Source of the DNA: Mesobacillus harenae | Lineage (GTDB): Bacteria; Bacillota; Bacilli; Bacillales; Cytobacillaceae | Length of the DNA stretch: 64,000 bases | Assembly: GCF_013343715.1 (NCBI RefSeq) | Contig: NZ_JABUNR010000011.1 | Location: 94,505-158,504, forward strand | Reading direction: 5' to 3' | Shown: one piece after another, positions 25,272 to 35,019 of the stretch | Position numbering within the stretch: the stretch's first letter is position 1 | Layout of the letters: every line of letters begins with the position of its first letter | Notes under the pieces: model-generated | Seen by the model: only the letters and a program-made list of their open reading frames with translations | Database searches by the model: none | What the model was told of the DNA's origin: nothing | Made by a program: the position numbers and the translations under genes

Positions 25272-25592
25272 TCATTTTTCTTGATGCTTTGGCAAGGCTT
25301 TTCTCTGTGAGGTCTGTTTTTTCGGTTTAAACCGTTTTAAATGTAGATCTCTCATAATATTTAGGATTGCCCTGAGTATCATCAAAATGCTGCCGCCCAA
25401 AAAAAACAAAATGGAAATAGTTTGGCTTACATTTGTTAAAAATAATATACTTCCTGTCAAATATAAGACTCCTAGCAAAACATCGTTTAGCAATGACAAA
25501 ACTTTGTATCTCTGCCTAATAATCATTTGGTACTTCCCAATTGAAATGTAGACGTCCTCCTGATGACCATGGTCCTCTTTTTTTATCTGCAT
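25272..25592 (-). CDS. yrhK: YrhK-like small membrane protein
   Basis: A 106-residue protein with two membrane helices in the pattern RQRYKVLSLLNDVLLGVLYLTGSILFL and FFLGGSILMILRAILNIMRDLHLKR, matching the YrhK domain. The C-terminal tail is very basic (KPKKQTSQRK). Function is unknown. ATG 25592 follows AGGAGG at proper spacing. Expressed alone between two terminators. Confidence 0.75.
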   Translation of the reverse strand: MQIKKEDHGHQEDVYISIGKYQMIIRQRYKVLSLLNDVLLGVLYLTGSILFLTNVSQTISILFFLGGSILMILRAILNIMRDLHLKRFKPKKQTSQRKALPKHQEK

Positions 25593-25647
25593 TAGACATT
25601 CCTCCTGAAGTGCTTTTCTAGCGGGTTTTCATTTGAAACCGTATTAC

Positions 25648-25693
25648 AAAAAAGCCTGTAGACGGGGTCTGAACTTAAGACCATTGTCTACAA
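25648..25693 (-). terminator. Minus-strand terminator of the M20 peptidase gene
   Basis: On the minus strand TGTAGAC and GGTCT pair with AGACC and GTCTACA, followed by GGCTTTTTT. Confidence 0.8.
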
Positions 25694-25721
25694 GCTAAGC
25701 CAGCTCGCGGGCATCTGTCTT

Positions 25722-26792
25722 TTACTTTGAATCAAAACCTTTTATGAAGTCTATTAAAATGTCTTTATAGGTATAAAGCGAGTCAAGGACGACGTTCTCT
25801 TCATTTCCATGCCAGTTTATACCGCTTGGGCCAAACTCAATGGCGGGAATTCCCTTTTTGGAAAAGAAACTTGTGTCCGCAGCCCCGTGCTGGCCGAAAA
25901 AGACCGCCTCTTTAGAGATGTGCTCTTCGACAACCGGCTGCAGGGCTTGCACAAATGGATCTTCTCTCTTTGTTTCAACAGGCCTGCCGACCATATTGAC
26001 AAGAACCTTTCCATCGGCAGCATCCTCGATCTGCTGGATAATTTCATCTGCGGTTTGACCGGGTAAATAGCGGATATCAAAGAAGAGAGTGCAGGTTTCC
26101 GGGACTTTATTATAAGCATCTCCGCCGTTAATCTTCGCCAGGTTCACAGACGGGGCTTTATAGAATTCCGAACTTACTCTTGTGAAGGGGAGTTTAAGAA
26201 TTTCACCATAGACCTCATAAGCTTTTTCAATTGCATTGACACCTTCCCATGGACGGCTGCCATGTGCAGGTTTCCCGGCGACTTCGATATCCAGGCGCAG
26301 TGAACCTTTTGCCTGCAGGGCAATGCCGAGGGTAGTCGGCTCTGCACAAATAACAAAATCCCCAGTATAGCCATTTTCAACTAAATAGCCCGAACAGTTA
26401 AAGCCGCCAATTTCTTCGTCAGAAACAATTTGCAGCTGTAATTTCACCCCGAGTGGCTCGTCCTTAAGCTTTGCCGCAGCATACATCATTGCTGCAACTC
26501 CTGCCTTCATATCGGCAGCTCCTCTTGCGTATAACCGTCCATCTTCTTCAACAGGGACGAATTGTTCCTCATGGCCGCTGACAACATCAACATGGCCATT
26601 TAATACAACCGTTTTATCCCCTTCGCCAATCTCACATACAATCATTCTATATCCGTTGTTTTCAAGCATCTCGGCAGGTAAGCCCTGCTCCTTGAGCCAT
26701 TGGTTACAATATTCAATTGCTTTGTTAGCCCCAGCCTTTGTGGAACTATCTATTAAAATGAGTTCCTTTAATAGTTCTGTTAATCTCTCCAT
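25722..26792 (-). CDS. M20 family metallopeptidase (ArgE/DapE/acetylornithine deacetylase type)
   Basis: A 356-residue di-zinc amidohydrolase: NGHVDVVSG (His and Asp ligands), ARGAADMKAG (bridging Asp), SDEEIGG (catalytic Glu and ligand Glu), ICAEPTT, the dimerisation lid with GKPAHGSRPWEG, and WHGNEE with the last His. Substrate within the family (acetylornithine, succinyl-DAP or a peptide) cannot be fixed. The start is ATG 26792 after AGGAGG; the open frame continues upstream to 26834 without an RBS. Confidence 0.9.
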   Translation of the reverse strand: MERLTELLKELILIDSSTKAGANKAIEYCNQWLKEQGLPAEMLENNGYRMIVCEIGEGDKTVVLNGHVDVVSGHEEQFVPVEEDGRLYARGAADMKAGVAAMMYAAAKLKDEPLGVKLQLQIVSDEEIGGFNCSGYLVENGYTGDFVICAEPTTLGIALQAKGSLRLDIEVAGKPAHGSRPWEGVNAIEKAYEVYGEILKLPFTRVSSEFYKAPSVNLAKINGGDAYNKVPETCTLFFDIRYLPGQTADEIIQQIEDAADGKVLVNMVGRPVETKREDPFVQALQPVVEEHISKEAVFFGQHGAADTSFFSKKGIPAIEFGPSGINWHGNEENVVLDSLYTYKDILIDFIKGFDSK

Positions 26793-27035
26793 AATACGCC
26801 TCCTGATATAAGAAGTCTTACTGTTCTTTACCACTAGAGACTAGAGTGAATCATAACAAAATTTTCAAGTGTTTTGTGGGCTCTTTTATTTGGGGCGAAA
26901 TAAATGAATTCGAAATCTTTTAATCCTAAAAGGGGGCAGGATAGGAAATTGATTATAAGTACCCAGGAAGAGGCCATACGGGAATAAAACAGTTCGAAAA
27001 TTCAGGGCTATTGGAGCATTTCTAAAATAATGAAT

Positions 27036-27054
27036 CTATTTAATAATTAAATAG
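27036..27054. promoter_or_regulatory. AT-rich perfect palindrome before the nucleotidase gene
   Basis: CTATTTAATAATTAAATAG lies 39 bases before the TTG start, in a 300-bp gap (26793-27092) that otherwise shows no recognisable riboswitch. It could be an operator or a weak hairpin. Confidence 0.3.
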
Positions 27055-27092
27055 GTTTGACTATTATAAACTTCAAAAGGAGCTGTTTTGCC

Positions 27093-30000
27093 TTGAAAAA
27101 GCCTATTCAAAAGTTTGGCAGAAAAGTTTTGGCAACTACTATGGCTTTATCGGTATTATCAACGCCGATCACATGGAAGTCGGTAGATGCTGCACCGAAG
27201 AGCAAAAGCGAAAATCAGGCAGGAAAACATGACGTAGAGCTCAGAATTTTGGGAACTACCGATATTCACACGCACTTATACAACTATGATTATTATAAGG
27301 ATGCTCTTACAAATGAATTCGGCTTGGCGAAAACAGCAACATTAATTAAAAAGGCCCGTTCTGAAGCTGAAAATACGTTATTATTTGATAATGGCGACCT
27401 GATTCAAGGCAACCCGCTTGGGGACTACAAAGCAAAGGTAGACGTTCTTGAAGATGGTGAACTGCATCCAGTCTTTCAAGCTATGGAGCTATTAGACTAT
27501 GATGCTGCCACGGTCGGAAACCATGAATTTAACTATGGACTAGATTATCTTGATGAAGTGCTTGATGATGCACCGTTTCCATATGTAAATGCAAACGTGT
27601 TCAAGGATGATGGGGACAGCGATCCTTCAAATGATGAAAACTATTTTAAACCATATCAAATTATTAAGAAAAAGGTTATTGATAAAAAAGGAACCAACCA
27701 AGTGATCAGAGTTGGAGTTATTGGCGCGGTTACTCCGCAGATTACCCAGTGGGACAAAGCCCATCTTGATGGAAAGGCAATTACGAAGGATATCGTAAAA
27801 TCAGTGGAAGAAAATATCCCGAAAATGAAGGAGGAAGGGGCAGATCTAATCGTTGTCCTTGCACACTCCGGAATTGGTGATGCAGAATATGCTGAGCTGG
27901 AGGAGAATGCGACCTATGATCTTACTAAGGTAGAGGGTATTGATGCGATCATTACCGGACATAACCATTTGAACTTCCCTGGAGGATTTTCAGATCTTCC
28001 AGGTGTTGATGCTGAAAAAGGTACCATTAATGGTGTGCCGATTGTTATGCCAGGCAGCTGGGGCAACCAGCTTGGTGTTATGGATTTGACCATCTCCAAA
28101 ATAAAAGGCGATTGGGAGATTAAGAATTCAAAAACATCTTTAAAACCGATCTATGATAAAGCAACCAAAACGGTCCTTGCCGAAGCTGATCAAGATGTCC
28201 TGGATGCTGTAAGAGAAGCGCATGAGGGAACAGTAGATTATGTGAATCAGCCGGTTGGAACGACAACTGCTGACATCCATAGTTATTTCGCGCTTGTTCA
28301 GGATGATCCGTCAATCCAAATCGTCACAAATGCACAAAAGTGGTACATTGAAAAGCAATTAAAAGGGACGGCAGATGAAAACTTGCCGATTCTGTCAGCC
28401 GGCGCACCGTTTAAGGCAGGTGGACGAAACGGAGCGAGCTACTATACGTATATTCCTGAAGGGGATATAGCGATTAAAAATGTTTCAGACCTGTATTTGT
28501 ATCCGAACACAGTCGCGACTGTAAAAGTTACCGGTGCTGATGTAAAAGAATGGCTTGAAATGTCTGCTGGCCAATTCAATCAGATTGATTCCAAAGACAG
28601 CAGCGAACAAGCGTTAATTAATACTGATTTCCCGACGTACAATTATGATGTCATTGATGGTGTTACGTACGAGATCGATGTTACGGAGCCGGCCAAGTAC
28701 GATGATAAAGGAAATGTTGTTCATGCTGATGCCAACCGAATTAAAAGCCTTAAGTTTAATGGAGAGGCTATCGACCTTGAACAGGAATTCATCGTTGTTA
28801 CAAACAACTACCGTGCAAGCGGGACTTTCCCTGGTGTAAAAAATAATACAGCAGTTGAGTTATATCCGGATGAAAACCGCCAGGCGATTATTGACTACAT
28901 CCGCGACCTTGGCACGATTGATCCATCCGCAGATGGCAACTGGAAGTTTGCCCCTGTCAGCGACAAAGTGAACGTAACCTTTGAAACGGCAATGGATGCT
29001 CAAAAAGCCCTTCCGGAAGGTGATGTCATTGAATTTGTAGCAGAAGCAGCGGACGGTTATGGTAAATTCAATCTTGAATTTCCAATTGCTCTGCAATTAC
29101 TTGGAATTAACGATCTGCATGGCCAGCTTGATACTTTTAATGCCAAGCTGAATGCTGGTGGAATCGAATATCTTGCTGCATATTTGAAACAAAGAGATGC
29201 AGAAGTTGAAAATTCACTCATGATCCATGCGGGTGACGTTGTTGGTGCGAGTTCACCAGTATCTGCCCTGCTGCAGGACGAGCCGACGATCGATATTCTT
29301 AACCGGCTAGGCTTTGACGTGGGTACGGTCGGAAACCATGAATTTGATGAAGGTGTCGAAGAAATGAAGCGCCTTATTTTTGGGGGAAGTCACCCGAAAA
29401 CCGTTGAGAAATACGGCGAATTTGCAGGAGCGAATTTTGACTATGTTGTTGCAAATGTTGTCGATGAAGTAACAAACGAGCCAATTCTCGAACCGTATGT
29501 GATTAAAGAAGTCGCTGGAGTGCCAGTTGGTTTTATTGGAGTAGCTTACTCTGATACACCTGGAATTGTTATTCCGAGCGGAACAGCAGGAGTTAAGTTT
29601 ACAGATGAAGCAGAGGCTATTAATAAGTATGCAGCTGAGCTAAAGGAACAAGGTGTTAAGTCGATTGTTGTTCTAACCCATAACCCTGTTAATTCAAACA
29701 ATGGCGTTGCAGCAGGAGAGCTTGCCGAAATAGCTGCTGCCGTTGATGATGAAGTGGATGTTATGTTTGGCGGACACAACCATGCCTATACAAACGCTGT
29801 TGTTGATGGCAAGCTGTTGGTTCAATCTTATTCCTATGGAACAGCATTTTCAGATGTTGACCTATTGATTGATCCAGACACGAATGATATTTTTGCAGCA
29901 AAAGCAGAAATCGTTACAGCTTACCGGGATCAGATTGAGCCAGATGCTGAAATTAAAGCAGTTCTGGATGCTTATGTCGCAGATGCTGCGCCAATTTTAA

Positions 30001-30566
30001 ACAGGGTAATTGGCACCACCCCGAGTTTCATTTCACGTGAAACAAATGCCGCTGGTGAATCTCCGATGGGCAACCTGATTGCTGATTCAATGAGAGCGCA
30101 AACGGGCACTGATTTTGCATTTATGAATTCAGGTGGAGTACGAGGTGATATTGATGCTGGGGACATTACCTGGAAGGAAGCCTTTACTGTACAGCCGTTT
30201 GGCAATGACTTGGTTTCAATGCCAGCAACAGGAGAGCAAATAAAAACTCTCTTTGAACAGCAATGGGGTTCTAAAACCCGCATCATGCATGTATCAGGTT
30301 TGAAGGTAAGCTATGATGAGTCACGCCCTGCAGGTGACAGAATCGTTTCGTTAACTAAAACGGATGGCAGTCCGCTTGATATGAATGAATCGTACACAAT
30401 CACAGTCAATAATTACATGGCTGGCGGCGGCGACGGCTATTCATTATTAGCTGAAATGGGACCACAGGTGATTGATATTGTCGACCTTGATGCTTTAGTA
30501 AATTATATTGAAGCAAAAGGCGAAGTTGATCCGAAAATTGAAGGCCGTATTACAAAATTAAATTAA
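27093..30566 (+). CDS. yfkN: Secreted bifunctional 2',3'-cyclic-nucleotide 2'-phosphodiesterase/3'-nucleotidase and 5'-nucleotidase (YfkN-like)
   Basis: A 1157-residue exported enzyme made of two metallophosphatase plus 5'-nucleotidase_C units in tandem. The first unit starts at TDIHTHL (near residue 56) with DNGDLIQGNPLGDY, GNHEFNYG and GHNH. The second starts at NDLHGQLD (near 672) with HAGDVVGASSPVS, GNHEFDEG, GGHNH and NSGGVRGDID. The signal peptide ends near VDAAP. It scavenges extracellular nucleotides and phosphate. Unlike YfkN, which I recall as wall-anchored, there is no LPXTG tail, so it should be released or wall-associated by charge. TTG 27093 is preferred, after AAAAGGAG. Confidence 0.93.
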   Translation: MKKPIQKFGRKVLATTMALSVLSTPITWKSVDAAPKSKSENQAGKHDVELRILGTTDIHTHLYNYDYYKDALTNEFGLAKTATLIKKARSEAENTLLFDNGDLIQGNPLGDYKAKVDVLEDGELHPVFQAMELLDYDAATVGNHEFNYGLDYLDEVLDDAPFPYVNANVFKDDGDSDPSNDENYFKPYQIIKKKVIDKKGTNQVIRVGVIGAVTPQITQWDKAHLDGKAITKDIVKSVEENIPKMKEEGADLIVVLAHSGIGDAEYAELEENATYDLTKVEGIDAIITGHNHLNFPGGFSDLPGVDAEKGTINGVPIVMPGSWGNQLGVMDLTISKIKGDWEIKNSKTSLKPIYDKATKTVLAEADQDVLDAVREAHEGTVDYVNQPVGTTTADIHSYFALVQDDPSIQIVTNAQKWYIEKQLKGTADENLPILSAGAPFKAGGRNGASYYTYIPEGDIAIKNVSDLYLYPNTVATVKVTGADVKEWLEMSAGQFNQIDSKDSSEQALINTDFPTYNYDVIDGVTYEIDVTEPAKYDDKGNVVHADANRIKSLKFNGEAIDLEQEFIVVTNNYRASGTFPGVKNNTAVELYPDENRQAIIDYIRDLGTIDPSADGNWKFAPVSDKVNVTFETAMDAQKALPEGDVIEFVAEAADGYGKFNLEFPIALQLLGINDLHGQLDTFNAKLNAGGIEYLAAYLKQRDAEVENSLMIHAGDVVGASSPVSALLQDEPTIDILNRLGFDVGTVGNHEFDEGVEEMKRLIFGGSHPKTVEKYGEFAGANFDYVVANVVDEVTNEPILEPYVIKEVAGVPVGFIGVAYSDTPGIVIPSGTAGVKFTDEAEAINKYAAELKEQGVKSIVVLTHNPVNSNNGVAAGELAEIAAAVDDEVDVMFGGHNHAYTNAVVDGKLLVQSYSYGTAFSDVDLLIDPDTNDIFAAKAEIVTAYRDQIEPDAEIKAVLDAYVADAAPILNRVIGTTPSFISRETNAAGESPMGNLIADSMRAQTGTDFAFMNSGGVRGDIDAGDITWKEAFTVQPFGNDLVSMPATGEQIKTLFEQQWGSKTRIMHVSGLKVSYDESRPAGDRIVSLTKTDGSPLDMNESYTITVNNYMAGGGDGYSLLAEMGPQVIDIVDLDALVNYIEAKGEVDPKIEGRITKLN

Positions 30567-30574
30567 TAGAATAC

Positions 30575-30602
30575 AAGAGGGTGTCCATATGGCCACTCTC
30601 TT
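30575..30602 (+). terminator. Terminator of the nucleotidase gene
   Basis: AGAGGGTG pairs with CACTCTCT with one mismatch, around TCCATATGGC, followed by TTTTCC. Confidence 0.65.
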
Positions 30603-30674
30603 TTCCGTGTTTAAAGGATAAACAAGATCTTACTAGAATACATAGGTAATAAAGGTATTATAGGGGGATGAAGG

Positions 30675-32174
30675 ATGAAAGTTGAGGAATATAAACAGTA
30701 TGATGCACTGGGTTTGGCGGAGCTTGTAAAACAGAAGGAGGTCCAGCCTAAAGAACTAGTTGAGAATGCAATCGAACAGATCGATCGTTTAAATCCAAAG
30801 CTTAATGCCGTGATCAACCGTATGTTTGAACAGGCAAGACAGAGTGCGGAAACGGCAACCGGAGATGGCCCTTTCACGGGAGTGCCGATGTTATTAAAGG
30901 ACATTACCCAGGAGGTTAAGGGTGAACCCATTACATCGGGTTCCAGAGCATTTCAGGGGTACCGGGCAAAACAAGATTCATTCTGGGTTAAAAAGGTTAG
31001 AAATACAGGTGCACTTTTTGTCGGGCAGACGAATGTTCCGGAATTTGCGTTAATGGGTGTTACAGAACCAGCTTTTTACGGGCCGACTCGTAATCCTTGG
31101 AATAACGATCATACTCCGGGAGGGTCAAGCGGGGGGTCTGCAGCAGCAGTGGCCTCTGGTATGGTCCCGATTGCCGGGGCTAATGATGGCGGAGGTTCAA
31201 TTAGGATTCCTGCTTCATACAGCGGCTTATTCGGCTTAAAGCCAACAAGAGGGAGGACACCAGTTGGGCCAAGCCTTGGGCGCCACTGGCAGGGGGCTTC
31301 TGTCGATCACGTGCTTGCAAGATCTGTCAGGGACAGCGCTGCTATGCTTGATTCACTTGCTGTATATGAAAAAGGAGCTGCGTTCCCTGCACTTCCTTAT
31401 GAGGGCTCCTATCTTGAACAGGTTGGGATACCGCTTGAGAAAAAAAGGCGAATCGCTTTTACAGTAAAGTCACCGCTTGGAACTGAGGTCCATCCGGAAT
31501 GTATGGAAGCTGTAATGAAGGCTGTAAAATTGCTGGAGGCAATGGGACATTCTGTCGAAGAACTGGAAGCCCCCGTAGACGGTAAGAAAATTGCGAGCAG
31601 CTATTTTACGATGTATTTTGGCGAGGTAGCAGCAGGCCTGTCTGGCTTGGAGGAAGTATTAGGCAGGAAAGCGAGATTTACTGACGTCGAACCGACCACA
31701 TGGGTTTTGGGACTGCTAGGCAAAGCTACAACCGCTGAAGAGTTTGTTCTGGGATTACGAGAGTGGGACAAAGCCGCTTATGCTATGGAAAACTTTCATG
31801 AAACCTATGATTTTTATATTACTCCAACAACTGCGTTTCCCCCTTCCAAAATAGGTGAACTAGACCCAAGCTCTATTGAAAAATTCGCGATGAATCTAAT
31901 CGGCAGAGCAGGTACAGGAAGGCTGCTTAAAAAGGCTGGGATGGTTGAGCAAATAGCCGGAAAAAGCTTAATGAGGACGCCTTTCACACAGCTGGCAAAT
32001 TTAACTGGGCAGCCGGCAATGACGCTGCCGCTCCACATAACGAAAGACAACCTGCCAGTAGGAGTGCAGGTAATGGCTGGGCGCGGAAAAGAAGATCTTC
32101 TGTACCGGCTTGCAGGTGAACTGGAACAGTCCTCAGCTTGGACCAGATCTGATCAGAATCCTGGTTTTTCCTAA
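30675..32174 (+). CDS. Amidase signature family hydrolase
   Basis: A 499-residue amidase. The Ser-cisSer-Lys triad is visible: Lys in MLLKDI (near residue 76), the Gly/Ser-rich loop GGSSGGSAAAVASGM (near 150) and the nucleophile segment DGGGSIRIPASYSGLFGLKPTRGR (near 172-195). It is a cytoplasmic hydrolase of unknown amide substrate. It is not GatA, because gatC and gatB are not adjacent and the C-terminal half differs. Start ATG follows AGGGGGATGAAGG. Monocistronic. Confidence 0.87.
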   Translation: MKVEEYKQYDALGLAELVKQKEVQPKELVENAIEQIDRLNPKLNAVINRMFEQARQSAETATGDGPFTGVPMLLKDITQEVKGEPITSGSRAFQGYRAKQDSFWVKKVRNTGALFVGQTNVPEFALMGVTEPAFYGPTRNPWNNDHTPGGSSGGSAAAVASGMVPIAGANDGGGSIRIPASYSGLFGLKPTRGRTPVGPSLGRHWQGASVDHVLARSVRDSAAMLDSLAVYEKGAAFPALPYEGSYLEQVGIPLEKKRRIAFTVKSPLGTEVHPECMEAVMKAVKLLEAMGHSVEELEAPVDGKKIASSYFTMYFGEVAAGLSGLEEVLGRKARFTDVEPTTWVLGLLGKATTAEEFVLGLREWDKAAYAMENFHETYDFYITPTTAFPPSKIGELDPSSIEKFAMNLIGRAGTGRLLKKAGMVEQIAGKSLMRTPFTQLANLTGQPAMTLPLHITKDNLPVGVQVMAGRGKEDLLYRLAGELEQSSAWTRSDQNPGFS

Positions 32175-32487
32175 TGGTCGTTAAATAGCCTTTAATCCTT
32201 ATATTAACTATATGGGTATAAAGAACTGACTTTTCCTCTCTTAAACATTGGCCTCAATCGAAAATGAAGGCTGTTAAAAGAAAAAAGCTTCTATAGACCT
32301 ACTATAACAGGGTAATATGGCTGAAATTAAATAAGAAAGACCTATTGACCTGAATTTTTAGGTCATTTTTTTTGGATTTTATAGGTAAATTTTATTATAT
32401 TTCAATAATTTACAATTTTATAACAATTGTTTATTATGAGCATAGGTTCTTAAGTCAGAACAGTTAGAAAATCAGGGGGGGATTAAT
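32175..32487. other. 313-bp intergenic region before the M6 protease gene
   Basis: Contains a terminator (TGACCT at 32346-32351, AGGTCA at 32360-32365, then eight T) and an AT-rich promoter zone at 32390-32440. No riboswitch or small ORF is recognised. Confidence 0.6.
32346..32373 (+). terminator. Short hairpin terminator
   Basis: Six-base stem TGACCT/AGGTCA followed by TTTTTTTT. It ends a transcript from the amidase gene or acts as a leader attenuator of the protease gene. Confidence 0.65.
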
Positions 32488-34860
32488 TTGAAAAAGAAGA
32501 GAATAGCATCAGCCGCTCTTGCTGTTGCAATGGGATTTAGTACTTTTTCTATAGGGACAGCTGCTCCGTTGCAAGAAGCAAGTGCTGCTAACCCGGCTAA
32601 AGGGCTGACAAGCTCACACCACGGGGTTTCAGTGGATTTAGGAATTGCCAACGATGAAAGACTTATAGAGTTTCTTAAGAAAGAAGGCAGAATTGCACAA
32701 GATGCCACGCCTGCAGAAACAGAAAAGGCGTTAAAGGGCTTCTTAAAAGCTAAAGCGGAATCTGCAAAAAAGGTAAAAGGTGAAAAGGTCGGCAAGGAGC
32801 TAGCCGTTGAAAGCAACGGAAAAAAGGATGTAAGCAACAGCCTGAAAAATGGACAAGGAAATAAGCTTGGACAAGCTAAGAAAAACACTGTCGATCCTGT
32901 TCAGGAAGAAAGCTATGATGGTTCAGTCCGTGAAGATAAGGTACTCGTACTAGCTATTGACTTTCCGGACTATTTAAACAGTTCAATCACTAAAGAAGAA
33001 ACAGATATGTTCTATGAAGACTACCCACTTGGGCATTTTCAGGATATGGTTTTCGGCGAAAATGGCTATAAAGGGCCAAATGGAGAAAATCTTGTTTCAA
33101 TGAAACAATATTACGAGCAGCAGTCAGGCGGAAGCTATACGTTTGAGGGAACAGTTGCTGGCTGGTATACAGCTGACAATCCTGCAGCATATTATGGTGC
33201 AAACGTTCCAGCTCCAGATGGAAATGATAAAGCTGCCAGAAGCTTAGTATATGAAGCGTTGAAGAAAGCTGCAGTAGATCCAAATGTAGATCTAAGTGAG
33301 TATGATCAGTGGGATCGCGATGACTATGATGCGGATGGTGTTTATAACGAGCCAGACGGCTTAATCGACCACTTAATGGTTATTCACGCTGGTGTTGGTG
33401 AAGAAGCAGGCGGCGGCTCTTTAGGCGGAGACGCGATTTGGTCTCATCGTTCTAAGCTTGGCTCGGGTCCTGTTGCCGTTCCTAATGCACACTCTGAAAG
33501 CGACCGTTGGGGCGGTGTATTGGGTGCATGGGATTACACGATCATGCCTGAAGATGGCGCAGCAGGTGTGTTTGCCCATGAGTATGGCCATGATCTAGGT
33601 CTTCCAGATGAGTATGATACTCAATACACCGGAGCAGGTGAGCCGGTTTCATACTGGTCGATCATGTCAGGTGGAAGCTGGGCAGGAATTATTCCTGGTA
33701 CAGAGCCAACAGGCTTCAGCCCGTATGCCAAGCAAATGCTGCAAAATCTGCATGGGGGCAACTGGCTGTCAGGAACTTCTATTGATGCAAGTGATATAAC
33801 GAGCGAAGGTACAACAGTTCTTGTTGATGAGGGAGTAACAAAAGGTACGAATAATGATGCCGTCCGGATTGATTTGCCGAGCAAGGAAAATGTGGTGAAT
33901 ACTCCATTTAGCGGACAGTATGAATATTTCAGCGGCAGCGGTGATGAGCTTGATCACTCTATGGTGACTTCTGTTGATTTAACTGATGCAGCTTCAGCTG
34001 AACTTAATTTTAAAGCTTGGTACAAAATTGAAACCGATTGGGATTATGCTTCGGTACAAGTTAGAGAAGATGGCTCTGATGAATGGACAGCTATTCCTGG
34101 TAACCTTACAACAGACACAGATCCATATGAGCAAAACCCAGGTCACGGAATTACAGGCTATTCGGACGGATGGGTTGATGCAAACTTTGATCTTTCCGCC
34201 TATGCTGGCAAGAATATTGAAGTGAAGTTAAACTATTGGACGGACGTTGCTTGGACTGAGCCAGGCCTATATGTAGATGATATCTCCGTCGTTGTTGATG
34301 GAGAGCGAGTATTATTTGATGATGCTGAGAGCGAATCAGCGTTTGAGTTCGAAGGCTTCAAGAAAGATGAAGGATTTTTCTACTCTGACCGTTACTATTT
34401 GTTAGAATGGAGATCTCATAATGGTGTCGACGAAGGCTTAGGCCATATTGCACGCGGAAACAGTGTGATGAGTTTTGATCCAGGACTTGTTGTCTGGTAT
34501 GTTGATGACTCATTCACTGATAACTGGACAGGTGCTCATCCAGGTGAAGGGTATCTTGGAGTGGTTGATGCTGATCAGCATACTGTTATGACCAGCAATA
34601 ACACACCAGCAATAACGAGGTTCCAGATGCATGATGCAGCGTTTGGATTGGAGAAATCCAATAAGATGTTTATTGATTACACTAGCTATACGATTAAAGA
34701 CAATCATACAACAAGAAAGCCGCTGTTTGATGACAGTGCAGATTACAGCAATGCAGGGTTAGTTGATGCAGGTCGTATTGTACCTCAAGAAGGCCTTAAG
34801 TTCCGTGTAGTTGGCGAGAGTGCTGACGGAACTGTTGGTAAAGTATTAATTTTCAAGTAA
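32488..34860 (+). CDS. Secreted M6 family metalloprotease (immune inhibitor A type)
   Basis: A 790-residue exported zinc protease. The signal peptide covers residues 1-37 (LALAVAMGF..EASAAN). A propeptide rich in Lys runs to about residue 145. The M6 catalytic domain has VFAHEYGHDLGLPDEYD (near residue 362), followed by beta-sandwich and C-terminal domains as in InhA of the Bacillus cereus group. InhA-type enzymes degrade host or environmental proteins. TTG 32488 is the start, following AGGGGGGGA. Expressed alone between terminators. Regulation was not identified. Confidence 0.92.
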   Translation: MKKKRIASAALAVAMGFSTFSIGTAAPLQEASAANPAKGLTSSHHGVSVDLGIANDERLIEFLKKEGRIAQDATPAETEKALKGFLKAKAESAKKVKGEKVGKELAVESNGKKDVSNSLKNGQGNKLGQAKKNTVDPVQEESYDGSVREDKVLVLAIDFPDYLNSSITKEETDMFYEDYPLGHFQDMVFGENGYKGPNGENLVSMKQYYEQQSGGSYTFEGTVAGWYTADNPAAYYGANVPAPDGNDKAARSLVYEALKKAAVDPNVDLSEYDQWDRDDYDADGVYNEPDGLIDHLMVIHAGVGEEAGGGSLGGDAIWSHRSKLGSGPVAVPNAHSESDRWGGVLGAWDYTIMPEDGAAGVFAHEYGHDLGLPDEYDTQYTGAGEPVSYWSIMSGGSWAGIIPGTEPTGFSPYAKQMLQNLHGGNWLSGTSIDASDITSEGTTVLVDEGVTKGTNNDAVRIDLPSKENVVNTPFSGQYEYFSGSGDELDHSMVTSVDLTDAASAELNFKAWYKIETDWDYASVQVREDGSDEWTAIPGNLTTDTDPYEQNPGHGITGYSDGWVDANFDLSAYAGKNIEVKLNYWTDVAWTEPGLYVDDISVVVDGERVLFDDAESESAFEFEGFKKDEGFFYSDRYYLLEWRSHNGVDEGLGHIARGNSVMSFDPGLVVWYVDDSFTDNWTGAHPGEGYLGVVDADQHTVMTSNNTPAITRFQMHDAAFGLEKSNKMFIDYTSYTIKDNHTTRKPLFDDSADYSNAGLVDAGRIVPQEGLKFRVVGESADGTVGKVLIFK

Positions 34861-34874
34861 GAAATTCTTTAAAA

Positions 34875-34905
34875 CCTGCCGGGAGTATTCACCGGCAGGT
34901 TTTTC
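34875..34905 (+). terminator. Rho-independent terminator of the M6 protease gene
   Basis: CCTGCCGG pairs with CCGGCAGG across nine bases, followed by TTTTTC. Confidence 0.9.
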
Positions 34906-35019
34906 TATTACGGCAAGTTTGCCCGCTTATGCATATCCGTTTAGGGAATACTGGACTTATAACCAGCTTTTAGCTAGTATCATAAATAGAATCTAAGAGC
35001 TTAATTGAAGGAGAACAGA

